Source: Antilocapra americana (lineage: Eukaryota > Chordata > Mammalia > Artiodactyla > Antilocapridae). From it: DNA of 64,000 nt. Positions 26,075 to 34,660 of the stretch are shown one piece after another. The notes beneath the pieces were generated by a model. It searched no databases and had not been told where the DNA came from. It saw nothing but the letters and a program-made list of their open reading frames with translations. The translations under genes were made by a program, and so were the position numbers. The number at the start of each line of letters is the position of its first letter. Position 1 is the first letter of the stretch. The stretch covers positions 7,441,570 to 7,505,569 of the forward strand of contig ML661900.1 of the NCBI GenBank assembly GCA_007570785.1, read 5' to 3'.

Positions 26075-26790
26075 CTGAGGATATAACCCAGTAGTATCTA
26101 ATCCCTACACTCTGCTGGCCACTTTACTGTCCACCAGGACCTGGTTTTCTGTATTAGAAACTGGAGTCACAGGAAATTTTTGCTTTTGACTGGCAGGACC
26201 CAAACACACAACCAAAACAATACAGGGATTTCCTTGGTGTCCTAGGGGTTACGACTCCACGTTCCTAATCCAGGGGACTTGGGTTTGATCCCTGGTCAGG
26301 GAACTAGATCCTGTATTCCTCAACTAAGACTCCCATAGCCAATAAGAAATGAAAAATAATACTGCTGCTCCAAGTGTTCAAAAACTCCCCCACCATCTTT
26401 GGGGAAACTTTTGCTAAAGACCTAAAAAGATCTGTACTTCGAGAAGGGAATCCAGGATATAGACAACATTCTGAATGCCAGTTCTAACTTATAGAGACCT
26501 CTAAAAAAACTGGTAACCACTCTGAACAACCTAGTCAATACAGGATAAAAGGTGTTCAAGACAAGGCTTTATTCTCACAGGTCAGAAAAGCCTATCCCAG
26601 GAAAGCAGCCTATTTGTAGCTCTGCCCCTCCTAAACCTGTAAGACAGTTTAAGGGTTCCCTGGAGATAGCCAGATTTTGCAGCATCTGGGTCTCTATCTA
26701 TGGTCTAATAGGTAAGCCTCTATATGAAAAATCAAAGGAAAAGATAATAATCCTTTTATAGAATTGAGAATACAAAGGATTCTTTCAAGA
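26075..26790 (+). pseudogene. pol remnant: reverse transcriptase, split by a CHR SINE
   Basis: Upstream of the SINE the frame reads Ser-Asn-Pro-Tyr (near 26097-26108), then a Val-Leu-Glu-Thr segment (26151-26162) where the polymerase has its first catalytic Asp, now Glu. Downstream of the SINE, 'NSPTIFGE' and 'AKDLK' (26371-26435) are the finger/palm region. After a frameshift, Asp-Ile-Asp-Asn at 26456-26467 stands where the Tyr-x-Asp-Asp catalytic box is expected. A thumb/connection segment ending 'GKPLYEKSKE' lies at 26552-26745. The substitutions, stops and the SINE rule out function. Confidence 0.75.
26223..26357 (+). repeat. CHR-type SINE inserted in the provirus pol region
   Basis: It starts with 'acagggatttccttggtg', a degraded CHR tRNA-like head, with 'tttgatccctggtcagggaa' as the B-box region, and ends in an A-rich tail. 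Reverse-transcriptase sequence continues on both sides, so the SINE is younger than the provirus. Confidence 0.8.
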
Positions 26791-26791
26791 A

Positions 26792-27760
26792 TTGATCAAC
26801 CAACTACTTTATGCCCCTGTTCTGGCTCTCCTAGATTTAGCTAAACTTTTTGACCTATACAATCATGACAGAAGGGGAACTGCCCTTCAGGTATTAGCTC
26901 AAAAACTGGGACCCCTTATTGGAGTGGTTGCTTGTTTCTCCAAACAATTATATCTAACACTAAGGGATGGCTTCCTTGCCTACGGACAGGAGCAGCTACT
27001 TAACAAACAACCTAGCTTAAGAAGGCTGAAAAGTTAATGCTTGGTTAGCCCATCACTATATGGCCTCCACAGCAGGTTCAGGCTTCACTAAAGCTCTAAG
27101 GGAACACAATGGCTATACTCCAGAAGTTTGATTCAAGTTTAGTCTATGCTTTAGACAACCCGGGGACAACCATAAACCTGTCACCCACTAAATCCTCTCA
27201 CCCTGCTACCCATAGAAACAGGACCCCTGGAGAATCACTGTATAGAAATCATAGACACGATCTATTCCTGTCACCCTAGCCTAGGAAGTGAGCCTCTCCT
27301 CAACACTGAAGAGCAATGATTCACAGATGGAAGCAGCTTTATGAGAGAGAAACAAACAAGCAAACAAAAAACATTTTGGAGTAATATGTAGGGACCTTCC
27401 AGAGTCAAGTCACAGAAGCAAGAAGTCTACCCGGGGAACTTCTGCACAAAAGGTAGAGCTGAGAGCCCTTAACTGAAACCTGGAGTCAGGCCAGGGAGAA
27501 TCTTAAATATTTACATAGATTCCTGGTATGCTTATACATACCATCCTGCACATACACAAGACTATTTAGAAGGAAAGAAGTATGCTTACTGCAGAGAATA
27601 AACAAGAAAACATGGCTTAAACATATTGAAGCTCTTCAAAGCAGTATAGCTTCCAAAAAAGTAGCAGTGATTCACCATAGGGGTCACCAAAAAGAGGATG
27701 CAGAGGTTAACAAAGGGAAATAACAAGGCAGATGCAACAGCCAAAAGGGTGGCCCCAGAA
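26792..27760 (+). pseudogene. pol remnant: connection and RNase H domain
   Basis: An open stretch at 26792-27037 carries 'QVLAQKLGP', typical of the region joining reverse transcriptase to RNase H. The RNase H core begins with Thr-Asp-Gly-Ser-Ser at 27323-27337 (first catalytic Asp kept). A TGA at 27317-27319 stands in the codon just before its Phe. A later acidic position is kept in Asp-Ser-Trp-Tyr at 27518-27529. The end is recognisable near 27720 ('NNKADATAKRVA', containing an Asp of the family's last motif). Stops and indels are frequent. Confidence 0.72.
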
Positions 27761-27789
27761 CTAGTAACTTGGCAGCTATCCCCAGACCT

Positions 27790-28960
27790 TAAAGACAGAT
27801 CTATCCAACTGTTATCCTATTTACACAAAGGAAGAATTAGACAAAGCATGAAGATGGAGCTTCAACAGACATCTAGGAGACCATGTGCGGCTAGTTAACG
27901 AACTTGGGTAATATTTCTTTCCTCAGATTGCAGCTTGTCAAGCCTTCAGGGAGGCTCATCAAGGAACTCACTATAAGATGGAAGCCCTGAAACTCCTTGC
28001 ATGAAAAGTGTAGTCAGTTGGATAGTTGGGACAGGCCTCATCTGCATCATGAACAATCCCAACACCAGACCCCCCCCCAGAGGCCCCCAGGTAAGACCTA
28101 TGCAACCAGAGGGTCACATGCTGGAGAAGACTGGCAGATTTTCACTGTCATGCCAAGAGTATTGGGAAATTTCAGGTATCTCTTGGTGCTAGTAGACTTA
28201 GTTTTCCAGGTGGAGAGAAGTATTCCCTGCTAGGACTGAAATGGCGGCTGCAGTACTTAGCATATTACTTAAAGAAATAATCCCCAGGTTTGGGCTCCCG
28301 GGATGTCTACAAAGTCATAGTGGTCCAGCAGTTTTACCTCAAGTGACAAAGGTGATAATGAGTGCCCTGGGCGTAGAATGGAGCTACCAACTGACAGGGA
28401 AAGTAGAGAGATCCAATTAGACCTTGAAACCAGCCTTGGTCAAGCTAAAGAAAACTGGACTAACTTGGTTCTGACTGCCCTACTTTCACAGCAGTTAGCT
28501 CCAAGGTGTAACTTAAAGTTATGCGCATTTGAACTCGCGTATGGTAGACCCATTTTCCAATCTGAGACAGGACACCTTAGCCCCCCTTGAAATGAAACCA
28601 CTCAGGTATGCCTTCCAGGTAGGAGAAACCATGAAATCTCTCACACCATAACGGTAACTGAGTGCTGCCAGCACCCACCCACCAGGCCGTCCACCTCTTC
28701 TGGCCAGAGACTGGGTGAGTCTGAAAACCTGGAAAACCAGCAGCCCTCAAGGTTAGCTCACTCCTAAAGGGAATGGGCCTGCCTTGGTGATTCTAACTAT
28801 ACACTCAATCCTGAAGCTGCAGAGATCACTCTGGGGACATGACACTTGAGTAAAAAGGGCCCCATGGCCCCAACCTCCAGAGAGACAACCTGAGGCAATA
28901 AACCCCTTGACTACTCATGTGAACCGCTCTCTGACCTGAAGTTTATCTTTCAAAAAACAA
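27790..28960 (+). pseudogene. pol remnant: integrase
   Basis: The catalytic core is recognisable in three pieces. At 28123-28232 'DWQIFTVMP' and 'YLLVLVDLVF' mark the first strand, with Ile where the first catalytic Asp is expected. At 28313-28330 Ser-His-Ser-Gly-Pro replaces the second-Asp motif, so Asp has become His. At 28397-28417 Gly-Lys-Val-Glu-Arg-Ser-Asn keeps the catalytic Glu, followed at once by a TAG stop (28418-28420). An open stretch at 28378-28590 and broken text to about 28960 fit the integrase C-terminal part. The N-terminal zinc-binding region near 27900-28000 is badly decayed. Confidence 0.75.
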
Positions 28961-28974
28961 CACAAGAAAGACCC

Positions 28975-29327
28975 GGGATAGTCAACCACAACATTGAGCC
29001 TCACTCAGGGCACACTTGTGCCTACAGGCAAAAGATCTAGGCACTGTCATTTTTACAAAAACTGTGACATGTGACCATAATTCTCTTGCTAATATCTGGA
29101 CTATATATCTTAAATATAGCTTAGCATCCTTTGTCTCCAAAAGGTGGTCACCCAGGGATACAAATGGTCAGGGCTGAGGCCTGGTCACAATCAAACAGAC
29201 GTAAAGGCATCTGGGGAGAAGCTCTGTTCATTCACCCAGGGTTACGATGACACCTCAAATTAGCAGGAAGTAATTACAGAATAGGAGAGGAGGAATAAGG
29301 AGCAGGACAAAAGACAGAGGAGGGATT
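28975..29327 (+). other. Provirus 3' region without env, ending in a polypurine tract
   Basis: Only about 350 bp separate the integrase remnant from the 3' LTR, and no envelope-like sequence is seen. The last 17 bases (29311-29327, 'aagacagaggagggatt') are almost all purine and lie where the plus-strand primer tract is expected. Confidence 0.6.
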
Positions 29328-29869
29328 TGTCACTGGCAAAGCCCATTAACAATTCCTGGGGAATAAAATTAGAATCTGGATAATAAAGTCTAACCTTTTT
29401 GTTTTCCTTTATGCTTCATTTGGTGTCACTTGCCCATAGGTTACTGCAGGCAGCAGCCTTGCACCTGCCTGTTCAGACCAGTGTTTCTCCTGAAAAATGG
29501 CTGTGCCTAGAATCTCAGTTTGGGGGTCTATGAGGAAAAGCTCTGTGCCCCTGACACCTTAATTCAAGATGGAGGCGGAGTTGTTGTGCCAGGCACTAGG
29601 ATCTGAAGCCATGGGCAGTGTGCATCTACACACAACCCTTGAGAACTCAACTCTCTCCCTGTGGACAAAAACCAAATAAAGCAGCCCCGCAGGCCACGGT
29701 CTTTTAGGGAGAGCATGTACTCTGCAGTGCAACTTTGCAAATCTGCATTCTTTGATTAAAGAATAAAGTGTTCCCTTTGCTTCTGAACCAAATGCAGTCT
29801 CCTATTGGCACAAATGGCACCAGGCAAAGAGACCCTTGCTGGGGACGGATCTGGGAGAATCGATAAACA
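29328..29869 (+). repeat. 3' LTR of the provirus
   Basis: It begins with TG right after the polypurine tract and ends in CA before the ATAG duplication. AATAAA at 29762-29767 precedes 'gtgttccctttgcttctg', matching the U5-like part of the 5' copy. Length is 542 bp versus 518 bp for the 5' LTR. Confidence 0.88.
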
Positions 29870-29873
29870 ATAG
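29870..29873 (+). repeat. Provirus target-site duplication, right copy (ATAG)
   Basis: It matches 21959-21962. See the left copy. Confidence 0.75.
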
Positions 29874-30095
29874 TACCTCCACTTTTCATTTAAAAAACTT
29901 GAGGCTCATACAAGTTAAATAAATTGCCCAAGGCCACAGAGATAGCATGGAGTTAGCCTGGTGTGCTGTAGTCCATGGGGTCGCAAAGAGTTGGAGATGA
30001 CTGGGTGACTGAACAACAGAGTTAGCAAAGAGCAGAATTCAGGTCTTTTAGACTACAAAATCTTTTCTTAACCATCCTGCTATTATGTAGCTTAT
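29874..30095 (-). repeat. MIR SINE, interrupted by a Bov-A tail fragment
   Basis: 'acttgaggctca', 'aaattgcccaaggccacaga' and 'gcagaattcaggtctttt' are antisense MIR in the right order. The Bov-A fragment at 29957-30018 splits it. The sequence left of the provirus (about 21935-21962) fits the neighbouring MIR part. Confidence 0.65.
29957..30018 (+). repeat. Short Bov-A/BovB 3'-tail fragment
   Basis: 'ctggtgtgctgtagtccatg' through 'gactgggtgactgaacaaca' is the BovB-derived 3' tail. It is flanked by GAGTTAGC copies (29949-29956 and 30020-30027), a likely target-site duplication inside the MIR. Confidence 0.75.
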
Positions 30096-30106
30096 TATGT
30101 AGCCAG

Positions 30107-30325
30107 CTGTTGTGCCATGCTGAGTCCTGTCTGACTCTTTGTGACCCTATGGACTGGTAGCCCTCCAGGCTCCTCTGTCCATGGAATTTTCCAGGCAAGA
30201 ATACTGGGGTGGGTTGCCATTTCCTACTCCAGGGGATCTTCCTTACCCAGGGATTGAACCCATGTCTCTTGCATCTCCTGCACTGGCAGGTAATTCTTTA
30301 CCACTGAACCACCTGGGAAGCCCAC
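30107..30325 (-). repeat. Bov-tA SINE
   Basis: A full-length antisense copy: Bov-A part 'tgactctttgtgaccctatg', middle 'ggcaagaatactggggtggg', tRNA-like head 'accacctgggaagccc'. Flanking 'agccagc' and 'agccggc' may be a decayed target duplication. Confidence 0.92.
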
Positions 30326-31538
30326 AAAGCCGGCACATCATGGCAAAGATGTGGCAAGTGCTCACACTTCCCATTCCTATGGCATGATGAACATTAGTCC
30401 CGAAGTTACTTCCTTCTGAGTCTGGCAAAGTAAGATAATCACTGGCTACACAGTTTTCCAGCCATTTACTTCCAGTTGGTAGGAAGTGGCGCTTGAGATG
30501 AAACTTTCAGTATTTGCTATCTTAACCAATGTCTGTTCCAGAACATCAAGAATCACTGATAGAATAATTCACTGAGAATTAATAATGTTTCATTTCATTG
30601 TTATTTAACTATTTCTGTTGTAAGATACATCTTATCTTTCAACAATCTTTAATTTCCACATGAACAGAGACACGATGTCTTTTATTAATATAAACTCCAT
30701 TTTACCTAATGTTACTGACATGGATGATGTGTGCTCAGTAAGCACTTTGCAGGAGGCACAGTGAGGAGAAGTGAATGCATGAATGCACTCAGGCTGTTTT
30801 CACAGTGTAAGTAACGCCTGAAGAAAAGTTTTCCTTCCTGTGACCCAAGTCCCCAATAAGTGAAGTAGGGAAACATTAGATTATTTTTCCCCTGTCCTTT
30901 GAGCACTGTACAAGTGTGGAGGAATACAGTTCCAGTATTTTTAAAGAGAAAGAAGACTTTGTCCTCTAACTAGTTAGATGAAAACTGATGCTTATCATTA
31001 AATAATCCTAGGAATTCTGCATTGATAGATGAAGAGAAGCCTTTCCTGCTACCATCTCCTCCTCTACAGCAGACTGGATTAAATTCCCCTTCCTGGTGTT
31101 CCCATGCTCCCCAGTAAATACTGAGCACCTCCCCTGCCTTGTTATCTTTGCCCTCTCTGAACATCCAGGAGTCTCTGACACATAGAACTCTTCAGGAAAT
31201 ATCTGTTGCATAAATGAATGTATATTGCTGTGACTTCAGAGGCTTTAGGTATGAGATGGGATAATAGGCCTCTCACTTGATTATTAACATTGTGAATTCC
31301 CCAATTATTAAAAAAAAGCACTTTTCTTTCTACAGTAAGAGATAAAAGGAAAATAAAAAGATTTCTGTTGGGGCAACATTTTGTGGGGACACAATTACAC
31401 AAACATAAATGACTCAAACTCTTGTTAGAAATGAGAAGAAGGAAGATACAGGGGAACACCAGAATATGGAATGAAGGAGTCTGGAAGTAGGGGATAGTTA
31501 CTGAATTAGTGGGGTAGAGACCCTGGAGACTATAAGAA
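30326..31538. other. Unique DNA, no feature seen
   Basis: A 144-codon minus-strand frame (31142-31576) runs through it into a MIR. Nothing in it resembles a known protein. Confidence 0.5.
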
Positions 31539-31539
31539 T

Positions 31540-31785
31540 GGCTAATAGTTATTAAGCTCTTACTGTGTGTCAGCATTATTCCAAGCAGTATTTCCTGGAT
31601 TAACTTTTCATAGCTTTATGGATTAACTAATATTGTAATCTCTACTTTATAGAGGATGAGCTTGAAGCATAAAAGATTGAACAATGTAACCAAAATCACA
31701 AAGCTAGGAAGTGTTCAAGTAAGGTTTGGAATCTAAGTAGCTTACCTCCAGCCCATGCCCTTGACCTCTGCACTCCCCTCTCTGC
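31540..31785 (-). repeat. MIR SINE, nearly full length
   Basis: 'agctcttactgtgtgtcagc', 'ggatgagcttgaagcataa', 'ccaaaatcacaaagctagga' follow the antisense MIR consensus end to end, including the core region. Confidence 0.7.
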
Positions 31786-32768
31786 AGAAAATAAGCTTTT
31801 GCCTTCTTTCCCATTCTGCCTAGAGCCAGCCCTTAAATGATTCCATCTGATAAATTCAAGTTTCTAATATAATACGAAGGCAAGATCTACTTACAATTGT
31901 TCTCTTTCAGTTGTTTCTAATTTTATTCTATTTGTGTTTACTTGGAATGCCTTGGGGATTTAATAAAGGTATTCCAATACATGTGCACAATCCTGAAAAA
32001 AAATCAATAGATGGAATGGAAATGAAGTGAGATGTAAGCAAAATTTCTGTATTGAAATCATATCATTCACTGGAGACTACCATTCTGCTTCTGTGGGGAA
32101 GTAAGCAGCCTTCTGCGTGTTCAAGACGTTCTAGCCTAGAAAGCTGTTCTAATCAACTAGTAGCTGCAAGCTATATTACTGAACTTTGCGTTACAAGCCA
32201 TGGTGGATGCAATGCTGACACACCATAGTTTTCATCTGATGATCTCAATCTGCTTAGAGTATAATAGCGTCTCTCAACCTTTACCATCTTAAGCACCACT
32301 CAGAGATTGAATCATCACAGGGAGGCCAAATGGAATGCATGCAATGGGTCGTATAATGGGATGGTTGTTTTGTTATATAATGTAACAATCATTCCAAATA
32401 AAAAATGCTGGGTGTCTAAGGAGTATATTTACACTGGAGCAAATCTGTGGGCTGGGGTCACTGCAGGACAAGCAGAATAGACAATTATGGGATCTAGCTA
32501 TGCAATATTATTTAAGGCCTTTAATACTACTGCAAGAAACTCTCTCCCTGTAACATTTAGACATTCATTCTGCCAACAACAACTCACTGAGTTCTTGTAA
32601 TGGGTCAGACATTTGCAGTCGAGATACAGAGTCATCTTTGAGCTAATACATAATTATGATAATGTGTGATGAGATCTGTAATAGGAGGGAGGTGCTGTCC
32701 GACCCAGGAACTCAGCACAGCGTATGAGATCTTTACCTTCTGGGTGCAGCGAGCTTCATCTTCCTCCT
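31786..32768. other. Unique DNA, no feature seen
   Basis: No recognisable gene or repeat. Confidence 0.5.
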
Positions 32769-32769
32769 C

Positions 32770-33165
32770 CTCTCCCAATTTGACCTAGTTCTAGACACAC
32801 TGGAATTTGGAAATGTCATTAAAAGGACACTTTTTCACAATATCATGGTGTCTACAGCTGTTACTTCTGCTTTAAATGACACTCTTCATCTTCTCTGCCT
32901 GCTGAACTTTTACACATCTTTTAAGGTTTAGTTCAAATGCAAACTCCTTGTTGAAGCCTTCACTTATTTCTCCATCTTTCTCATTCTTCCATCCCTCAGT
33001 CAACCTTTCCTTCTATCCACTCCAGAGCATTTTGTTTTTACCTCTGTTATGACATTTATTATTTGACATATATTCTATTTTAGCAATTTATAGACATTTT
33101 GATTTTTACTCTTACTGGTTTACAAACTCTTTAGGTCAGAAAACACACATTTCTTTCCCTCTGAA
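32770..33165 (+). repeat. L2 LINE 3'-region fragment
   Basis: 'ttcaaatgcaaactccttgt', 'gaagccttcactt', 'ctctgttatgacatttatta' and 'ggtttacaaactctttaggt' match the order of the L2 3' end. Divergence is that of an old mammalian repeat. Confidence 0.6.
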
Positions 33166-33290
33166 ACTTACTATTGGAGACTGCATACTGTTCAAAATGC
33201 TTTTTGATTAGAAAAAGGTCATTTGCTTAAAAGCTATTATCAAATTTATATGTTACATCATTTAATTTTAAGAATCATCCTGCAAGATAA

Positions 33291-34350
33291 ATTTTTTTCT
33301 GACTTCATTCACTTTAATGTTCTCATATAAAACTAGGTGGTGGCTACCAGCTAGAGCCTGGGGTATCTGCAGTCTGGTGTGGGTCTGTATAAGATGGTCC
33401 GTGAACTCCTGAGATGGAGTCTTAGTGAACACTTTATAATGAGATCAGAGGCGAACTGCCTGTAGATCTTGGAAATGGCATCAAAGGTGGCTTCAGTGCA
33501 GTTGCCCAGGGTGGCGGTGCAGTCCTCGGCAGGAGTGTAGCAGTTGTCAATTCCTGCCATCATTAGTAGCTTCCTGGGCACAGGGGCTGAGATGATGCCG
33601 GTGCCCCAGGGGCAGGGATGAGAGGCACCAGCACACAGCTCCAGCGGGCAGTCACCTTGCAGGGGATGGTATGGGGTATGCTGATCTTGTTACCACAGGA
33701 GCCTCATCCAACAGAGTCAATGGAGAGCTTGGCCAGGATGATGGACCCACAGATGGCACTGGCTACCTCCTTAGAGCCCTTGACACCCGAAGCAATATGT
33801 CTGTCATGAGCCCCAGTGGGGACAAATGCCTTCAACCTGGTTTGCTAGCCAGCATTGGTCTGCTTCTGCACAGCCATAATCTTCAAATGTTGGGAAAGAT
33901 TGAGGCAGGAGGAGAAGGGGATGACAGAGGATGAGATGATTAGATGGCATCACTGACTCAATGGACATGAGTTTGAGCAAGCTCCAGGAGACGGTGAAGT
34001 ACAAGGAAGCCTGGAGTTCTGCAGTCCACGGGGTCATAAAGAGTTGGGACACAACCGAGTGACTGAACAACAATCTTCAAAACTCTGTCCTTGAGGGATG
34101 CCCCCAGGAAAAAGTCAATAATTCCTTGATGAGCAAAGAGAAGAGATAGATCTCCAAAGGCGTGATTTCATGTCCTTAACCAGCTTGGTGAGAGGGAGCC
34201 ACTCCTTGTCTTTGCCTCCATAAGCTCTCCAGCTGAAACCTAGGTCCCAGATGCCACTACAGAGGTCTCTACAGAAGCTATTGTGGCTTCCCACTCCAGG
34301 GCTCCCAGGGCCTCAAGCCCTCCTGCAGCACCAGCATCATCTACCATTTT
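33291..34350 (-). pseudogene. RPS2: Processed pseudogene of ribosomal protein S2 (40S subunit)
   Basis: On the minus strand the sequence starts with a start-codon equivalent at 34345-34347 and an Asp-Asp-Ala-Gly-Ala-Ala-Gly-Gly N-terminus. It runs through the central S5-type domain and ends with [11 protein letters not shown] and 'CTATLGN', 'ATFDAISK' (33351-33581), all RPS2 features. The stop equivalent is TAG at 33335-33333. A 3'-UTR-like segment and a T-run (33291-33297, the antisense poly-A tail) follow. There are no introns. The Gly/Arg-rich N-terminal repeat is shortened, the C-terminus is frameshifted, and a BovB fragment splits the body. It is a retrocopy made by LINE machinery and cannot encode the ribosomal protein. 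Confidence 0.9.
33888..34071 (+). repeat. BovB 3'-end fragment inserted in the RPS2 pseudogene
   Basis: It runs from 'tgttgggaaagattgaggca' to 'gagtgactgaacaac'. An exact 10-bp target-site duplication, AATCTTCAAA, flanks it at 33878-33887 and 34072-34081, and RPS2 sequence resumes on both sides. Confidence 0.93.
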
Positions 34351-34369
34351 GCATCTTTATGGAGAAGAG

Positions 34370-34470
34370 CAAGAGAAATATCATCATCATTTTACAAATG
34401 AAGAAGCTAAATGGGTTAAATGAGTTGCTCAAAGCCACACAGATCAGAAATGGTGACCTGATCTGTTTTA
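34370..34470 (-). repeat. MIR fragment
   Basis: 'attttacaaatgaagaagct', 'gagttgctcaaagccacaca' and 'gatcagaaatgg' are antisense MIR core. Confidence 0.65.
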
Positions 34471-34536
34471 ATGGTCATTTTTATTCACCAGCCTACAAAG
34501 AATAAATGAGACTGGTTGTGTAGCTGCATCATCTTT

Positions 34537-34660
34537 GTATCTTGCTACTCAAACTGTGATTGACAGATGATCCATTAGAATGGCATCACGTGGAAGATTG
34601 TAAGAATGCAAAGTCTTAGGCCATTCTTACACCTAAGAAATTAGAACTTACGTTATGAGC
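34537..34660 (+). repeat. MER5A-like hAT-Charlie fragment
   Basis: 'tgctactcaaactgtgattg', 'ggcatcacgtggaagattgt' and 'atgcaaagtcttaggccatt' follow the MER5A order: terminal repeat, 'catcacctgg' and 'aatgcaga...ggcc'. Confidence 0.55.

Larger units (their letters stand above)
21963..29869 (+). mobile_element. Class I (gammaretrovirus-like) endogenous provirus, degraded, env not found
   Basis: A complete LTR-to-LTR provirus of about 7.9 kb. Order seen: 5' LTR, primer-binding-site-like TGG sequence, unexplained leader, gag capsid remnant, protease, reverse transcriptase, RNase H, integrase, a roughly 350-bp stretch with no env, a purine-rich tract and the 3' LTR. Every coding region carries stops and frameshifts, and catalytic residues in protease, reverse transcriptase and integrase are altered, so it is a fossil. 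The LTRs differ at about one base in six over the first 66 aligned bases, and a CHR SINE has landed in pol, both pointing to an old insertion. A 4-bp ATAG duplication fixes the ends. The DNA to the right (29874-30090) reads as an antisense MIR, so the provirus probably entered a MIR. Confidence 0.9.

Noticed and set aside
31142..31576. 144-codon minus-strand frame
   Set aside because: It opens with no ATG context worth noting, runs into a MIR at its upstream end, and shows no domain or compositional sign of coding.
33618..33934. Plus-strand frames of 63 and 87 codons
   Set aside because: They are the antisense strand of the RPS2 pseudogene and the BovB insert.
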